Of a DNA stretch of 64,000 nucleotides, positions 45,987 to 55,449 are shown piece after piece. How positions within the stretch are numbered: position 1 is the stretch's first letter; each line of letters begins with the position of its first letter. The DNA comes from Streptosporangium pseudovulgare (GTDB lineage Bacteria > Actinomycetota > Actinomycetes > Streptosporangiales > Streptosporangiaceae). The position numbers were made by a program, and so were the translations under genes. The stretch is taken from positions 1 to 64,000 of the forward strand of contig NZ_BMQJ01000012.1 of the NCBI RefSeq assembly GCF_014648055.1, given 5' to 3'. The notes beneath the pieces were generated by a model, which had not been told where the DNA came from, ran no database searches, and worked only from the letters and a program-made list of their open reading frames with translations.

Positions 45987-47216
45987 ATGGCGATGAACCA
46001 GCGCACGCTCCTGATCACGTTGACCGGGCCGGACCGGCCGGGTGTCACCTCCCGGCTCTTCTCCGTCCTCGCCGGTTTCCCCGTCGTCGTCGCCGACATC
46101 GAGCAGGTCGTCATCCGCAGCCGGCTCACCCTCGGTGTCCTCGTCGCCTACTCCGGAGGTCCGCCGACCGGCACCGGCGGCACCCTCGGCGCCATGTGGA
46201 CCGCCGTCGAGCGCATCGCCGAGGACATGGGCCTGCACGTCGAGCTGACCACCGGAACCGACCTGCAGGAGAAGCGGCGGCGCGGGCGGCTGCACGTCAC
46301 CGTCCTGGGGTCGCCCCTGCAGCCCGCCGCGATGGCCGGCATCGCGGGCCGGATCGCCGCGGCCGGGGCCAACATCGACCGCATCGAGCGCCTGTCCAAC
46401 TATCCCGTGACCAGCATCGAGCTGTCCGTCTCCGGCGCCGACCCGGACATGCTGCGGGCCAGCCTCGCCGCCGCCGCGCACGCGCACCAGGTGGACGTGG
46501 CCGTGCAGCGGAGCGGCCTGTACCGCAGGGCCAAGCGGCTGATCGTGATGGACGTCGACTCCACGCTCATCCAGGACGAGGTGATCGAGCTGCTCGCGGC
46601 GCACGCGGGCTGCCTGCCGGAGGTCGCCAAGGTCACCGAGGAGGCGATGCGCGGCGAGATCGACTTCGCCGAGTCGCTGCGCCGCAGGGTCGCCCTGCTG
46701 GCGGGCCTGCCCGAGTCGGTCTTCGACACGGTCCGCAAGGAACTGGTGCTCACCCCGGGTGCGCGGACGCTCGTACGGACGCTCAAGCGGCTCGACTACC
46801 GGTTCGCGATCGTCAGCGGCGGGTTCACCCAGCTCACCGATGCCCTCGTCGAGGACCTCGGGATCGACTACTCCGCGGCCAACACCCTGGAGGTGATGGA
46901 CGGCGTGCTGACCGGCCAGGTGGTCGGCGAGATCCTCGACCGCCCCGGCAAGGCGCGGGCGCTGGAGCGCTTCGCCCGGGAGGCGGGCATCCCGATCAGC
47001 CAGACCGTGGCCATCGGCGACGGCGCCAACGACCTGGACATGATCTCGGCGGCCGGCCTGGGCGTCGCGTTCAACGCCAAGCCGGTGGTGCGCGAGGCCG
47101 CCGACGCCGCGGTCAACGTGCCCTACCTCGACTCGATCCTCTACCTGCTCGGCATCCCGCGCGCCGAGGTCGAGGCCGCCGACGCCGAGGACGGTGTCGT
47201 CTCGCCGAAGCCGTGA
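45987..47216 (+). CDS. serB: Phosphoserine phosphatase with two ACT domains
   Basis: A 409-residue enzyme, last step of serine synthesis. Two ACT-type regulatory domains cover residues 1-170 (LLITLTGPDRPGVTSRLFSVL at the start; LHVTVLGSPLQPAAMAGIAG). The HAD phosphatase domain begins at VMDVDSTLIQDEVIELL (nucleophile Asp near 187), then FAIVSGGFTQLTD and VAIGDGANDLDMISAAGLGV. This two-ACT form is normal for actinomycetes. ATG 45987. Confidence 0.95.
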   Translation: MAMNQRTLLITLTGPDRPGVTSRLFSVLAGFPVVVADIEQVVIRSRLTLGVLVAYSGGPPTGTGGTLGAMWTAVERIAEDMGLHVELTTGTDLQEKRRRGRLHVTVLGSPLQPAAMAGIAGRIAAAGANIDRIERLSNYPVTSIELSVSGADPDMLRASLAAAAHAHQVDVAVQRSGLYRRAKRLIVMDVDSTLIQDEVIELLAAHAGCLPEVAKVTEEAMRGEIDFAESLRRRVALLAGLPESVFDTVRKELVLTPGARTLVRTLKRLDYRFAIVSGGFTQLTDALVEDLGIDYSAANTLEVMDGVLTGQVVGEILDRPGKARALERFAREAGIPISQTVAIGDGANDLDMISAAGLGVAFNAKPVVREAADAAVNVPYLDSILYLLGIPRAEVEAADAEDGVVSPKP

Positions 47217-47290
47217 GCGCGGCCGATCCCGGATGGAGCGGCTCCGCGCGCCGTTCCGTCCGGGAGCCCGTGAGCCGGGGTGGAGACCCG

Positions 47291-47391
47291 CCCCGGCCGG
47301 TTCACGGGCCGGCCTCTCAGCGCCGCCCCGGCTGGTTCACGGGCGGCCCCTCAGTGCCGCCCCGGCTGGTTCACGGCGGTCTCTCAGCGCC
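47291..47391. repeat. ~34-bp tandem repeats overlapping the 3' end of sixA
   Basis: Three units (47291-47325, 47326-47359, 47360-47391) share CCCCGGCTGGTTCACGG and CTCAGCGCC. The last unit includes the sixA stop codon region (47384). They sit between the convergent serB and sixA genes and may serve as terminator or a mobile repeat. Confidence 0.8.
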
Positions 47392-47857
47392 TTCCCGGTG
47401 CCCAGCGGGCGACCCCGCGGCCCGCGCCGAGTCCGATCCACTCGTCCTCGGTCTCCAGGACGGTGAACGCGCCGGGCGGGAAGCCGTCGCCGCCGTCCGC
47501 GCCGGCGAGACCCATGACGAGCTCGTGGACGCCGGGGTTGTGGCCGACCAGCACCAGCGTGCGGACCTCGGGGTCGCTCCGCCTGAGCAGCTCAAGAAGC
47601 TCGTCCGGATACGCCTCATAGATGCCCGACTCGAATCTGACGTCCGTGTCGGGCAGGGCCAGCTCCGCCGTCCGCCGGGTGCGCAGCGCGGGTGAGCACA
47701 GCGCCACCTCGGGACGCAGCCCCAGACCGGCGAGTGCCTCGCCCGCCTCGCGGGCGTCTCGCTCGCCGCGCGCCGTCAGCGGACGCTCACGGTCGGCCAG
47801 GCCGGGGACGGTGGCGGCCTCGGCGTGCCTGAGGACGACCAGCGTGCGCGCCGTCAC
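47384..47857 (-). CDS. sixA: SixA-like phosphohistidine phosphatase
   Basis: A 157-residue histidine-phosphatase. The catalytic RHA motif lies in LVVLRHAEAATVPGLADRERPLT near the N-terminus; VALCSPALRTRRTAE and VLVGHNPGVHELV complete the site. GTG 47857 overlaps the stop of the small upstream membrane-protein gene (GTGA); ATG 47869 is also possible. Confidence 0.88.
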   Translation of the reverse strand: MTARTLVVLRHAEAATVPGLADRERPLTARGERDAREAGEALAGLGLRPEVALCSPALRTRRTAELALPDTDVRFESGIYEAYPDELLELLRRSDPEVRTLVLVGHNPGVHELVMGLAGADGGDGFPPGAFTVLETEDEWIGLGAGRGVARWAPGRR

Positions 47858-47958
47858 CCCGACGCCCATATGGCGAGCCCGACGATCACCGCGAACACCA
47901 CGGCCATCCCCAGCAGGATGAGCAGGAGCGTCTTGCCCCCGGAGGGCTGCTGTTCCAT
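47854..47958 (-). CDS. 34-residue single-pass membrane protein
   Basis: A tiny gene from ATG 47958 to TGA 47854. The product, MEQQPSGGKTLLLILLGMAV and then a further hydrophobic stretch ending AIWASG, is one transmembrane helix with a short hydrophilic N-terminus. It overlaps the sixA start by four bases, which supports translation. The function is unknown. Confidence 0.6.
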   Translation of the reverse strand: MEQQPSGGKTLLLILLGMAVVFAVIVGLAIWASG

Positions 47959-48117
47959 CAGATCCGCCGTTCCGTAGGGTCCGGGGAGAAGGGCGCCGGG
48001 ACGGTCCGGCGCGACCGCCTCCCCGGCGCGGTCCGCGGGTCCGGGGCGGAACGGCCGCTCGCCGCGTGAAGTGGAGAAGTCACGTGGTCCAGTTTCCCAC
48101 CGCACCACCCCGCACAC

Positions 48118-48154
48118 GTGAAAGGGGTGCGCCGCTCCGGCGCACCCCTTTCAC
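48118..48154. terminator. Perfect 17-bp hairpin downstream of hppA
   Basis: GTGAAAGGGGTGCGCCG (48118-48134), loop CTC, and the exact complement (48138-48154). It lies 123 bp beyond the hppA stop on the minus strand. The remainder of the 319-bp gap up to 47959 shows only GC-rich sequence with no clear element. Confidence 0.9.
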
Positions 48155-48276
48155 GGACTTCACGGACCTCGCCCGGCCGTACCCGGCCCGGCCTTCGCAG
48201 GCCGTATCCGGTTCCGCCGGCCGTACCCGTCCTCCGGCTCAGCCCGCCTCCCGGGGGTGGAGCCGGAGGGCGGTCC

Positions 48277-50610
48277 TCAGCTCGGGATCTGCTCCGGCTC
48301 CCGGTCGGCGGGCCGGTCCTCCGCCGGGGCGATGCTCGCCGACCGGCGCTTGGAGATCACCACCACGCTGACGACGATGGCGACCGCGACCAGGCTGGCG
48401 CCGATCCGCAGTCCCGGGTTGTCGGCGTAGGCCACCACCGCCGGAGCGATGAGCAGCGCCACCAGGTTCATCACCTTGATCAGCGGGTTGATCGCCGGAC
48501 CGGCGGTGTCCTTGAACGGGTCGCCGACGGTGTCGCCGATGACGGTCGCCGCGTGCGCCTCGGAGCCCTTGCCACCGTGGTGGCCGTCCTCGACGAGCTT
48601 CTTCGCGTTGTCCCAGGCGCCGCCGGAGTTGGCGAGGAAGACCGCCATCAGGGTGCCGCAGGCGATGGCCCCGGCGAGGAAGGCGCCGAGGGAGGCGTAT
48701 CCGAGGGCGAAGCCGACCGCGATGGGGGTGAGAACGGCCAGCAGACCCGGCGTGGCCAGCTCCCGCAGCGAGTCACGGGTGCAGATGTCGACCACCCTGC
48801 CGTAGTCCGGCAGCTCCGTCCCGGCCATGATGCCCGGCTTGGTACGGAACTGCTCGCGCACCTCGAAGACGACCCGCCCGGCCGCGCGGCCGACTGCCAT
48901 GATGGCCATGCCGGAGAACAGGAACACCACCGACGCCCCGATGATCAGGCCGACCAGGACGTTCGGGGAGTCGACGCTGAGACTGAAGGTCTTGAAGCTG
49001 CCCAGCGCCCCCTGCACGCTCGCCGACGCCTTGGCCAGCTCCGTCTCGACCGACGTCCGGAACGCGCCGAACAGCGCGGTAGCGGCGAGCACCGCCGTGG
49101 CGATCGCGATGCCCTTGGTGATGGCCTTGGTGGTGTTGCCCACGGCGTCCAGCGACGTGAGCACCTGGGCGCCCTCCCCCTCGACGTCGCCGGACATCTC
49201 GGCGATGCCCTGGGCGTTGTCGGAGACCGGCCCGAAGGTGTCCATCGACACGATCACACCGACCGTGGTCAGCAGGCCGGTCCCGGCCAGCGCCACGGCG
49301 AACAGGGCGATGGTGACGTTGCCGAAACCGAGCAGGAACGCGCCGTAGACGGCGGCGCCGATGATCAACGCCGAGTAGACCGCCGACTCCAGGCCCACGC
49401 TGATGCCGGACAGGATGACCGTGGCGGGACCGGTGCGCGAGCTCTCACCGATGTCCCGTACCGGGCGGCGGTTCGTCTCGGTGAAGTAGCCGGTGAGGAT
49501 CTGGATGGCGCTGGCCAGCACCAGGCCGATGAGCACCGCGCCGATCGCGATCAGACGCGGGTCGGAGGTGACGGAGGCGATCTGCGGGCTCACTCCGGAC
49601 AGCTCGGAGAAGCTGCTCGGCAGGTAGAGGAAGGCGGCCACGGCGACGAGCACCGCCGAGATGATCGCCGAGATGAAGAAGCCGCGGTTGATCGCGCTCA
49701 TGCCGGAGCGGTCACCGCTCCGCGGGGCGGTGGTGAAGATGCCGATGACCGCCGTGATGACCCCGATCATCGGGACGATCAGGGGGAAGACCAGGCCCTC
49801 GGTGCCGAAGGCGACCTTGCCCAGGATGAGGCTGGCGACGAGCATGACCGCGTACGACTCGAACAGGTCGGCCGCCATGCCCGCGCAGTCGCCGACGTTG
49901 TCACCGACGTTGTCGGCGATGGTGGCGGCGTTGCGCGGGTCGTCCTCGGGGATGCCCTGCTCGACCTTTCCGACCAGGTCGGCGCCGACGTCGGCCGCCT
50001 TGGTGAAGATGCCGCCGCCGACCCGCATGAACATGGCGAGCAGCGCGGCGCCGAAGCCGAAGCCCTCCAGCACCGCGGGCGCGTCGCCCCGGTAGATCAG
50101 GACCACGATGGCCGCGCCGAGCAGGCCGAGACCGACCGTGATCATGCCCGCCACGCCGCCGGTGCGGAAGGCGATCCGCATCGCGCGCTTCTCGCCCGAC
50201 TCGCGGGCCGCCGCAGCGACGCGGACGTTGCCGCGCACCGCCAGCCACATTCCGATGAAGCCGGTCAGCGCGGAGAACAGGGCTCCGACGATGAAGAAGA
50301 CCGACCGGCCGATGGCCGTGCCGGTCGAGGGGGCGGGGAGGAGATAGAGCAGGAAGGGAATCAGGATCACGAAGATCGCGAGCGTCCGGAACTGCCGCGC
50401 CAAATAGGCGGAGGCTCCCTGCTGTACGGCTCGCGCGATGTTCTGCATGCGTTCGGTGCCCTGGCCGGCGGCCAGCACCTCCCGCACCAGGACACCCGCT
50501 ACGGCGAGCGCCAGTAGGGCCACGACGGCCACGACGATCACAATGGTGGAGTGGGAACCGCTCAGGGATACCGCTGGCTCATCGGCAACGGCTGATCGAA
50601 GCACAGACAT
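48277..50610 (-). CDS. hppA: Membrane proton-translocating pyrophosphatase
   Basis: A 777-residue membrane pump of about 16 helices that uses pyrophosphate hydrolysis to move protons. The catalytic site has DVGADLVGKVEQGIPEDDPRN and ADNVGDNVGDCAGMAADLFES. The residue pattern GNTTKAITKG, with Lys rather than Ala after NTT, is that of K+-independent H+-PPases. ATG 50610 (MSVLRSAVADEPAVSL). Synteny with the bldG pair, as in Streptomyces. The C-terminus is acidic. Confidence 0.97.
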   Translation of the reverse strand: MSVLRSAVADEPAVSLSGSHSTIVIVVAVVALLALAVAGVLVREVLAAGQGTERMQNIARAVQQGASAYLARQFRTLAIFVILIPFLLYLLPAPSTGTAIGRSVFFIVGALFSALTGFIGMWLAVRGNVRVAAAARESGEKRAMRIAFRTGGVAGMITVGLGLLGAAIVVLIYRGDAPAVLEGFGFGAALLAMFMRVGGGIFTKAADVGADLVGKVEQGIPEDDPRNAATIADNVGDNVGDCAGMAADLFESYAVMLVASLILGKVAFGTEGLVFPLIVPMIGVITAVIGIFTTAPRSGDRSGMSAINRGFFISAIISAVLVAVAAFLYLPSSFSELSGVSPQIASVTSDPRLIAIGAVLIGLVLASAIQILTGYFTETNRRPVRDIGESSRTGPATVILSGISVGLESAVYSALIIGAAVYGAFLLGFGNVTIALFAVALAGTGLLTTVGVIVSMDTFGPVSDNAQGIAEMSGDVEGEGAQVLTSLDAVGNTTKAITKGIAIATAVLAATALFGAFRTSVETELAKASASVQGALGSFKTFSLSVDSPNVLVGLIIGASVVFLFSGMAIMAVGRAAGRVVFEVREQFRTKPGIMAGTELPDYGRVVDICTRDSLRELATPGLLAVLTPIAVGFALGYASLGAFLAGAIACGTLMAVFLANSGGAWDNAKKLVEDGHHGGKGSEAHAATVIGDTVGDPFKDTAGPAINPLIKVMNLVALLIAPAVVAYADNPGLRIGASLVAVAIVVSVVVISKRRSASIAPAEDRPADREPEQIPS

Positions 50611-51068
50611 CCGACTCTCCTCGGCAAGACGGGTTCACGTCCTGCCCGGAGTGCGCCGCCGTGGATGGTCGACAGAAGCGGCACACATCCGGGTATTGGC
50701 AGTGCCGCTTCCGGTTGCGTCCGCAGACCTCCTCCGGGGGCCGGGCCCGCTGACGGGCCGGTCCGAAGGACAAACCTTGGCCGGTCCAGGGAGTCTACGC
50801 AGCGTCGCTGCGGATATAAAGCCTCCGCGCACGGTGAATTGACAGCGTGTTTGGCCGAACCTTGTCAAGAAGCCCGCCGACGAGGTCGATTCGTCTGACA
50901 CGGTGCGCCCGGAACCAGGTTTCAAGCATTTTTCGGTCTTCAGGGGCAAAAATTATGCTTTGACCGAAAATGAGGGATCGAGAGCGCGGACGGCCGGGTG
51001 CCCCGGTGAGGCACCCGGCTACCGGAATCCATGAACGTCGGATCGGGTCCGTCCCGGCCGCGGCCGGG
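50611..51068. other. 458-bp intergenic region between the anti-sigma gene and hppA
   Basis: It holds the hppA promoter side (minus strand). I see an inverted repeat, TTGACA (50839-50844), 18 bases, TGTCAA (50863-50868), which may be an operator or overlapping -35 boxes on both strands; the matching -10 elements are not clear. An AT-richer stretch at 50930-50970 follows. No gene is recognised. Confidence 0.4.
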
Positions 51069-51515
51069 TCAGATCCGGGGCAGGCCGTTGGGAGCCGCGG
51101 GCCAGCTCATGCGGATGCGCATGCCCTTGGGGCTCGGATAGACCTGGACCTCGTCCGCGAGTCCCGCGATGACCGCGATGCCGAAACCGGACATCAGGGT
51201 ATCGGGGAGCTGCCCGAGCGGATCATCGATCCGTAACATCCCGCGATCATGCTCCAACTCGTCGCTGGGGGCCGAGTCGGTGACGGTCACCTCGAAACGC
51301 CCCAGGTCGTCGGAGAGCTCGATGCGGATCGGCTCCCCCGGACAGTGAAGGCGGTGCGCCTCGACGGCCCGGGAGCACGCCTCCCCGACGGCGAGCCGTA
51401 CCTCGTCCAGCACCGACTCCTCCACCCCGGTGCGCCTGGCGATCGCGGTGGCGACCAGGCGTGCCGTTCGGACGTGGGCGGGAAGCGCGCTGAACGTCAG
51501 CTCGACGGTGGCCAT
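51069..51515 (-). CDS. Anti-sigma factor, RsbW-like ATP-binding protein
   Basis: A 148-residue HATPase_c protein. The fold's motifs are LAVGEACSRAVEAHR (N-box region), VTVTDSAPSDELE and SGFGIAVIAGLADE. It follows the bldG-like gene after two bases. In Streptomyces the matching gene encodes ApgA, a kinase-type partner of BldG. It probably binds and phosphorylates BldG and inhibits a sigma factor. Start ATG 51515. Confidence 0.88.
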   Translation of the reverse strand: MATVELTFSALPAHVRTARLVATAIARRTGVEESVLDEVRLAVGEACSRAVEAHRLHCPGEPIRIELSDDLGRFEVTVTDSAPSDELEHDRGMLRIDDPLGQLPDTLMSGFGIAVIAGLADEVQVYPSPKGMRIRMSWPAAPNGLPRI

Positions 51516-51517
51516 GA

Positions 51518-51868
51518 CTACTTGTCTCGGCCGTGAGCTTCCTTGGCCTCATCGACCGAGGCGTAGATCCCGAAGACCTTGGTCAGACCGGTGATCCGGA
51601 AGATCTTCAGGATGCGCTCCTGGGTGCAGACCAGCTCCAGCGAGCCGTCGTGCGCCCGAACTCGCTTGAGCCCGCCGACCAGGACACCAAGGCCCGTGGA
51701 GTCGAGGAAGTCGACCTTCTCCATGTTGACCAGGAGGTGGAAGTTTCCCTTGTTGACCAGGTCGATCAGGAGCTCACGCAATCTGGGCGCGGTGTAGACA
51801 TCGATCTCACCCTCGACCTCGACGATGGTGAGACGGTCCTCGGAATGGTGGTCCAACTTCAGATCCAC
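51518..51868 (-). CDS. bldG: Anti-anti-sigma factor BldG
   Basis: A 116-residue STAS-domain protein, beginning [20 protein letters not shown]. The phosphorylatable Ser is in [25 protein letters not shown] lies just before GTG 51868. The sequence and neighbours (anti-sigma gene downstream, hppA beyond, helicase gene divergent) match S. coelicolor bldG, which is needed for aerial mycelium and antibiotic production. Confidence 0.93.
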   Translation of the reverse strand: MDLKLDHHSEDRLTIVEVEGEIDVYTAPRLRELLIDLVNKGNFHLLVNMEKVDFLDSTGLGVLVGGLKRVRAHDGSLELVCTQERILKIFRITGLTKVFGIYASVDEAKEAHGRDK

Positions 51869-52022
51869 AGATCCTCCAGCGCCTTGCCTGCGAAAGTACC
51901 GATTCAGGCGTGACTCCCCGGGGCCGGGCGGCCCCAGACGACAAGCCCTGACGCGCGGCATTCAACCATGCGTACGCTCAGTGTCTATACGAAATCACGA
52001 TTCCCGGCGACTCTGCCCACAG

Positions 52023-54518
52023 ATGCAAGACTGGAAACCAGTGACTCCGCTCTCATCTTCGCCGCTTCGGGCGGGCTCCGCGCTCGCCCGTCTGCTCGAC
52101 GTTCCCGCACGTCGGGCGCGAGTGACCCATGTCGAGCACGTCCCGGCCCGGCCCGCTGCGCCGTTGAGCTGGCCGGATTGGGTGGACGAACGCCTGGTTA
52201 CGCGCTGGGCGAACCTGGGCGTCAGCGGCCTGTGGCGGCACCAGATCGAGGTGGCCGAACTGGCCCGCGGCGGGCAAAACGTGATCATTGCCACAGGGAC
52301 CGCCTCGGGCAAGACCCTCTCCTATCTCGTCCCGGCCGTCTCCGAGGTGCTCGACGGCGGCACGGTGCTCTACCTGACGCCGACCAAGGCGCTGGCCGCC
52401 GACCAGCTGCGCACGCTGACCGAGCTCGACCCGCCGGAGCTGCGCGCGGCCACCTTCGACGGCGACACCTCCTTCGAGGAACGGGCGTGGGCCCGGCGGC
52501 ACGCCAACTACCTCCTCACCAACCCCGACATGCTCCACCGCACCCTGCTGCCCCGGCACGCCCAGTGGTCGGCCTTCTGGCGGCGGCTGCGGGTGGTCGT
52601 GGTCGACGAGTGCCACGGCTACCGGGGCGTGTTCGGCTCGCACGTGGCGCAGATCCTGCGCCGGCTGCGACGGGTCTGCGCCAGGTACGGCTCCCGCCCG
52701 GTCTTCCTGCTCTCCTCGGCCACCGCCAGTGAGCCCGGCGCCTTCGCGGCGCTCCTGACCGGCCTGCCCGCCGAGGAGGTGACCGTCGACGCCTCTCCCC
52801 GGGGCACGACCACCTTCGCCCTGTGGGAGCCGCCCCTGACCGAGTTGCGCGGCGAGGGCGGCGCCCCCGTGCGCCGTCCCGCGACGATGGAGAGCGCCGA
52901 GCTGCTCGCCGACCTGGTGGCCGGAGGGGTCCGCACCCTGGCCTTCGTCCGCTCGCGCCGCGCCGCCGAGTCCGTGGCCCTCACCACCCGGGCGAGGCTG
53001 GAGGACCTGGCCGCCGACGTGGGAAGGCCCGTCGGCGGCACGAGGACGGCCGCCGACGACGCGGAGACGCCCGCCGTTGGCACCGGAACACCTTCAGGTG
53101 AGGTGGAGACGCCCGCCGATGACACCAGGACGCCCACCGGCGGTATCAGGACACCCGGCGGCGGCGCCGGGATGCCCGCCGGCCTTCCGGGCAAGGTGGC
53201 CGCCTACCGGGCCGGGTATCTCGCCGACGACCGCCGGCGGCTGGAGCGGGCCTTCCGGTCCGGTGAGCTGCTGGGGCTGGCCACGACCAACGCGCTGGAA
53301 CTCGGCGTCGACGTGTCCGGACTGGACGCCGTGCTCATCGCGGGCTGGCCGGGCACCCGGGCCTCCCTCTGGCAGCAGGCCGGCCGGGCGGGCCGGGAGG
53401 GGCAGGACGCCCTGGCCGTTCTCATCGCCAGGGACGACCCCCTGGACACCTATCTGGTCCACCACCCGGAGGCCCTGTTCGGCCGGCCCGTCGAGGCGAT
53501 CGTGCTGGACCCCGGGAACCCCTACGTGCTGGGCCCGCACCTGTGCGCCGCCGCCTCCGAGATCCCGCTCACCCCCGACGACCTGGAGATCTTCGGCCCG
53601 TCCGCCAAGGAGGTGCTCGCCGGCCTCGTCGAGGACGGGCTGCTCCGGCAGCGCGCCACCGGATGGTTCTGGACCAAGCGGGAACGGGCCACCGACCTCG
53701 CCGACATCCGGGGAGCCGGTAGCTCGCCGGTCCAGGTCGTGGAGGCGTCCACCGGGCGGCTGCTCGGCACCGTGGACGAACCCTCGGCCCACACGACCGT
53801 GCACGCCGGGGCCGTGTACGTCCATCAGGGGGAGACGTTCCTGGTGGAGGAGCTCGACCTGGACGCCGGGGTGGCCCTCGTGGAGGCCGGGACACCGGAC
53901 TACACGACGTTCGCCCGGGACGTCACCGAGATCTCCATCCTCGAATCACTGTGTTCGCGGCCCCTGGGCCCGGGTGAGCTCCACTTCGGCTCGGTGGAGG
54001 TCACCCGCCAGGTCGTGTCGTATCTCAAACGCCGCACCCAGAGCGGCGAGCTCCTCGGGGACGAGGACCTCGACCTGCCGCCACGCACCCTGCGCACCCG
54101 GGCGGTCTGGTGGACCCTGCCCGTCTCCGTGATCACCCCTCTCGCCGAGGAGGGCCTGGACCTGGGCGGGGCCGCGCACGCGGCGGAACACGCCTCCATC
54201 GGCCTGCTGCCGCTCTTCGCCACCTGCGACCGCTGGGACATCGGCGGTGTCTCCACCGAACTGCATCCCGACACCGGCCTGCTCACGGTCTTCGTCTACG
54301 ACGGCCACGAGGGCGGCGCCGGCTTCGCCGAGCGCGGCTACGCCCGGGCCCTCGACTGGCTCACGGCCACCCGCGAGGCCATCGCCTCCTGCGAGTGCGA
54401 CCACGGCTGCCCCTCGTGCATCCAGTCGCCCAAGTGCGGCAACGGAAACGAACCTCTGGACAAGGCCGGCGCACTCCGGCTCCTCGCCGTCCTGCTCTCC
54501 CTCGGGACACGTTCCTAG
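52023..54518 (+). CDS. DEAD/DEAH-box helicase with DUF1998 (MrfA/YprA-like)
   Basis: An 831-residue superfamily 2 helicase. Motif I is ATGTASGKTLSYLVPA, motif II VVVDECHGYRG, motif III SSATASEP, and motif VI QQAGRAGREGQD. The C-terminal DUF1998 region has a Cys cluster (CECDHGCPSCIQSPKC) that probably binds zinc or iron. MrfA-like helicases repair mitomycin damage in Bacillus. Between the two RecA lobes is a low-complexity insertion (residues about 340-385; TPAVGTGTPSGEVETPADD). The start is uncertain: ATG 52023 or GTG 52041. Confidence 0.92.
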   Translation: MQDWKPVTPLSSSPLRAGSALARLLDVPARRARVTHVEHVPARPAAPLSWPDWVDERLVTRWANLGVSGLWRHQIEVAELARGGQNVIIATGTASGKTLSYLVPAVSEVLDGGTVLYLTPTKALAADQLRTLTELDPPELRAATFDGDTSFEERAWARRHANYLLTNPDMLHRTLLPRHAQWSAFWRRLRVVVVDECHGYRGVFGSHVAQILRRLRRVCARYGSRPVFLLSSATASEPGAFAALLTGLPAEEVTVDASPRGTTTFALWEPPLTELRGEGGAPVRRPATMESAELLADLVAGGVRTLAFVRSRRAAESVALTTRARLEDLAADVGRPVGGTRTAADDAETPAVGTGTPSGEVETPADDTRTPTGGIRTPGGGAGMPAGLPGKVAAYRAGYLADDRRRLERAFRSGELLGLATTNALELGVDVSGLDAVLIAGWPGTRASLWQQAGRAGREGQDALAVLIARDDPLDTYLVHHPEALFGRPVEAIVLDPGNPYVLGPHLCAAASEIPLTPDDLEIFGPSAKEVLAGLVEDGLLRQRATGWFWTKRERATDLADIRGAGSSPVQVVEASTGRLLGTVDEPSAHTTVHAGAVYVHQGETFLVEELDLDAGVALVEAGTPDYTTFARDVTEISILESLCSRPLGPGELHFGSVEVTRQVVSYLKRRTQSGELLGDEDLDLPPRTLRTRAVWWTLPVSVITPLAEEGLDLGGAAHAAEHASIGLLPLFATCDRWDIGGVSTELHPDTGLLTVFVYDGHEGGAGFAERGYARALDWLTATREAIASCECDHGCPSCIQSPKCGNGNEPLDKAGALRLLAVLLSLGTRS

Positions 54519-54540
54519 CGCGGCGCGGGGAACCCCCGGC

Positions 54541-54660
54541 ACGGCTCATGAGCTCGCGCGCTTCGGGAAAGCCCCTGACGCGACGCGAAGCCGCGCGGCA
54601 GGGGAATCCGACGGGGAAACCCCGACACGGCTCATGAGCCCGCGCCCTTCGGGAAAGCCC
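54541..54660. repeat. Pair of 34-bp direct repeats after the helicase gene
   Basis: ACGGCTCATGAGCTCGCGCG and the following CTTCGGGAAAGCCC at 54541-54574 recur almost unchanged at 54627-54660 (three mismatches). The spacing is 86 bp. The intervening and following sequence also shares CGCGAAGCCGCGC-like parts. They lie between the convergent helicase and tad genes. Confidence 0.75.
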
Positions 54661-54745
54661 TTCGGCGTAGCGCGAAACGCGCTTCCGCATGGCTGCCGAG
54701 CCGTACTCCCGCGGAACGGCTCCGCCGGACGACCGGTCAGCCGCC

Positions 54746-55201
54746 TCAGGGGCCCACCGACGGATCCGCCGGGGACTCGGCGATGTACACCGGCCCGGCC
54801 CGGGCGAGCGCGGTGATCGGCCGAGGACCGAGAACGGGCAGCGACAACCGTACGGTCACCTGGATGTCGGCGATGCCGTCCTGGCCGACGGCGCATCCGG
54901 TGACCTCTGCGCCGTTGGCCCGGGCCAGCGCCTCGGCCCGCGCGCATCCGCGGTCGGGAACGACGAAGGCCAGCCGGGCGGCGGCGAGCGCGCTCAGGTC
55001 GGCGGCACTCTGCGCGCGATGTCTTCCCACCCTGGCCGCGCCGACGGCCATGAGCGCCGCCGCCACGGCCCATACCGCCGCCACCACGGCAACCGCCCAG
55101 ATCGTCGCCGACCCTCGCTCTCGCCGGGCTCGGCTCCGCGCCGCCGCCCCGCCTTCGTGCCCATGGTCACGAACCGTGCTCGCTTCCGTCACCGTACCCA
55201 C
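54746..55201 (-). CDS. TadE-like protein (Rv3654c family)
   Basis: A 151-residue pilus-associated pseudopilin-like protein. The N-terminal segment GSATIWAVAVVAAVWAVAAALMAVG is the membrane anchor; the E-like residues are missing as in the Rv3654c family. The rest is a periplasmic-type domain with two cysteines. GTG 55201 is preceded by AGGAG. Last gene of the tad locus on this strand. Confidence 0.8.
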   Translation of the reverse strand: MGTVTEASTVRDHGHEGGAAARSRARRERGSATIWAVAVVAAVWAVAAALMAVGAARVGRHRAQSAADLSALAAARLAFVVPDRGCARAEALARANGAEVTGCAVGQDGIADIQVTVRLSLPVLGPRPITALARAGPVYIAESPADPSVGP

Positions 55202-55219
55202 TGCCGCTCCTCGACCATT

Positions 55220-55390
55220 CGCCGGCAACGCTCCCGGGCGCCGACCGCTCCTCGTCTGCCCCCCCGGTGCCGGCCGCTCGCTCCTCGTCCCTGCTGCCGG
55301 GCGTCGATTGCTCCTCATCTGCGCTCTCCCGGCGTCGGCCGCTCCTCGTCCCCATTGCCGGGCGTCGGCCGCTCCTCGCCCCCGCCTCAC
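55220..55390. repeat. Degenerate ~30-bp repeats between two TadE genes
   Basis: Several copies of GCTCCTCGTC... with CGGGCGTCGGCCGCTCCTCG occur between 55220 and 55390. They are imperfect and of similar spacing. They lie in the 248-bp gap and show no coding sense. Confidence 0.55.
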
Positions 55391-55449
55391 CCGTTCGCCG
55401 TTTCGGCCTCGGATGAAACGGTCCGTCAGGCTGTTCGTGCCTCCCCGGC

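Noticed and set aside
48118..50517. Long plus-strand open frame over hppA
   Set aside because: Antisense of the proton pyrophosphatase gene, with Asp/Gly/Arg-rich sequence and no fold.
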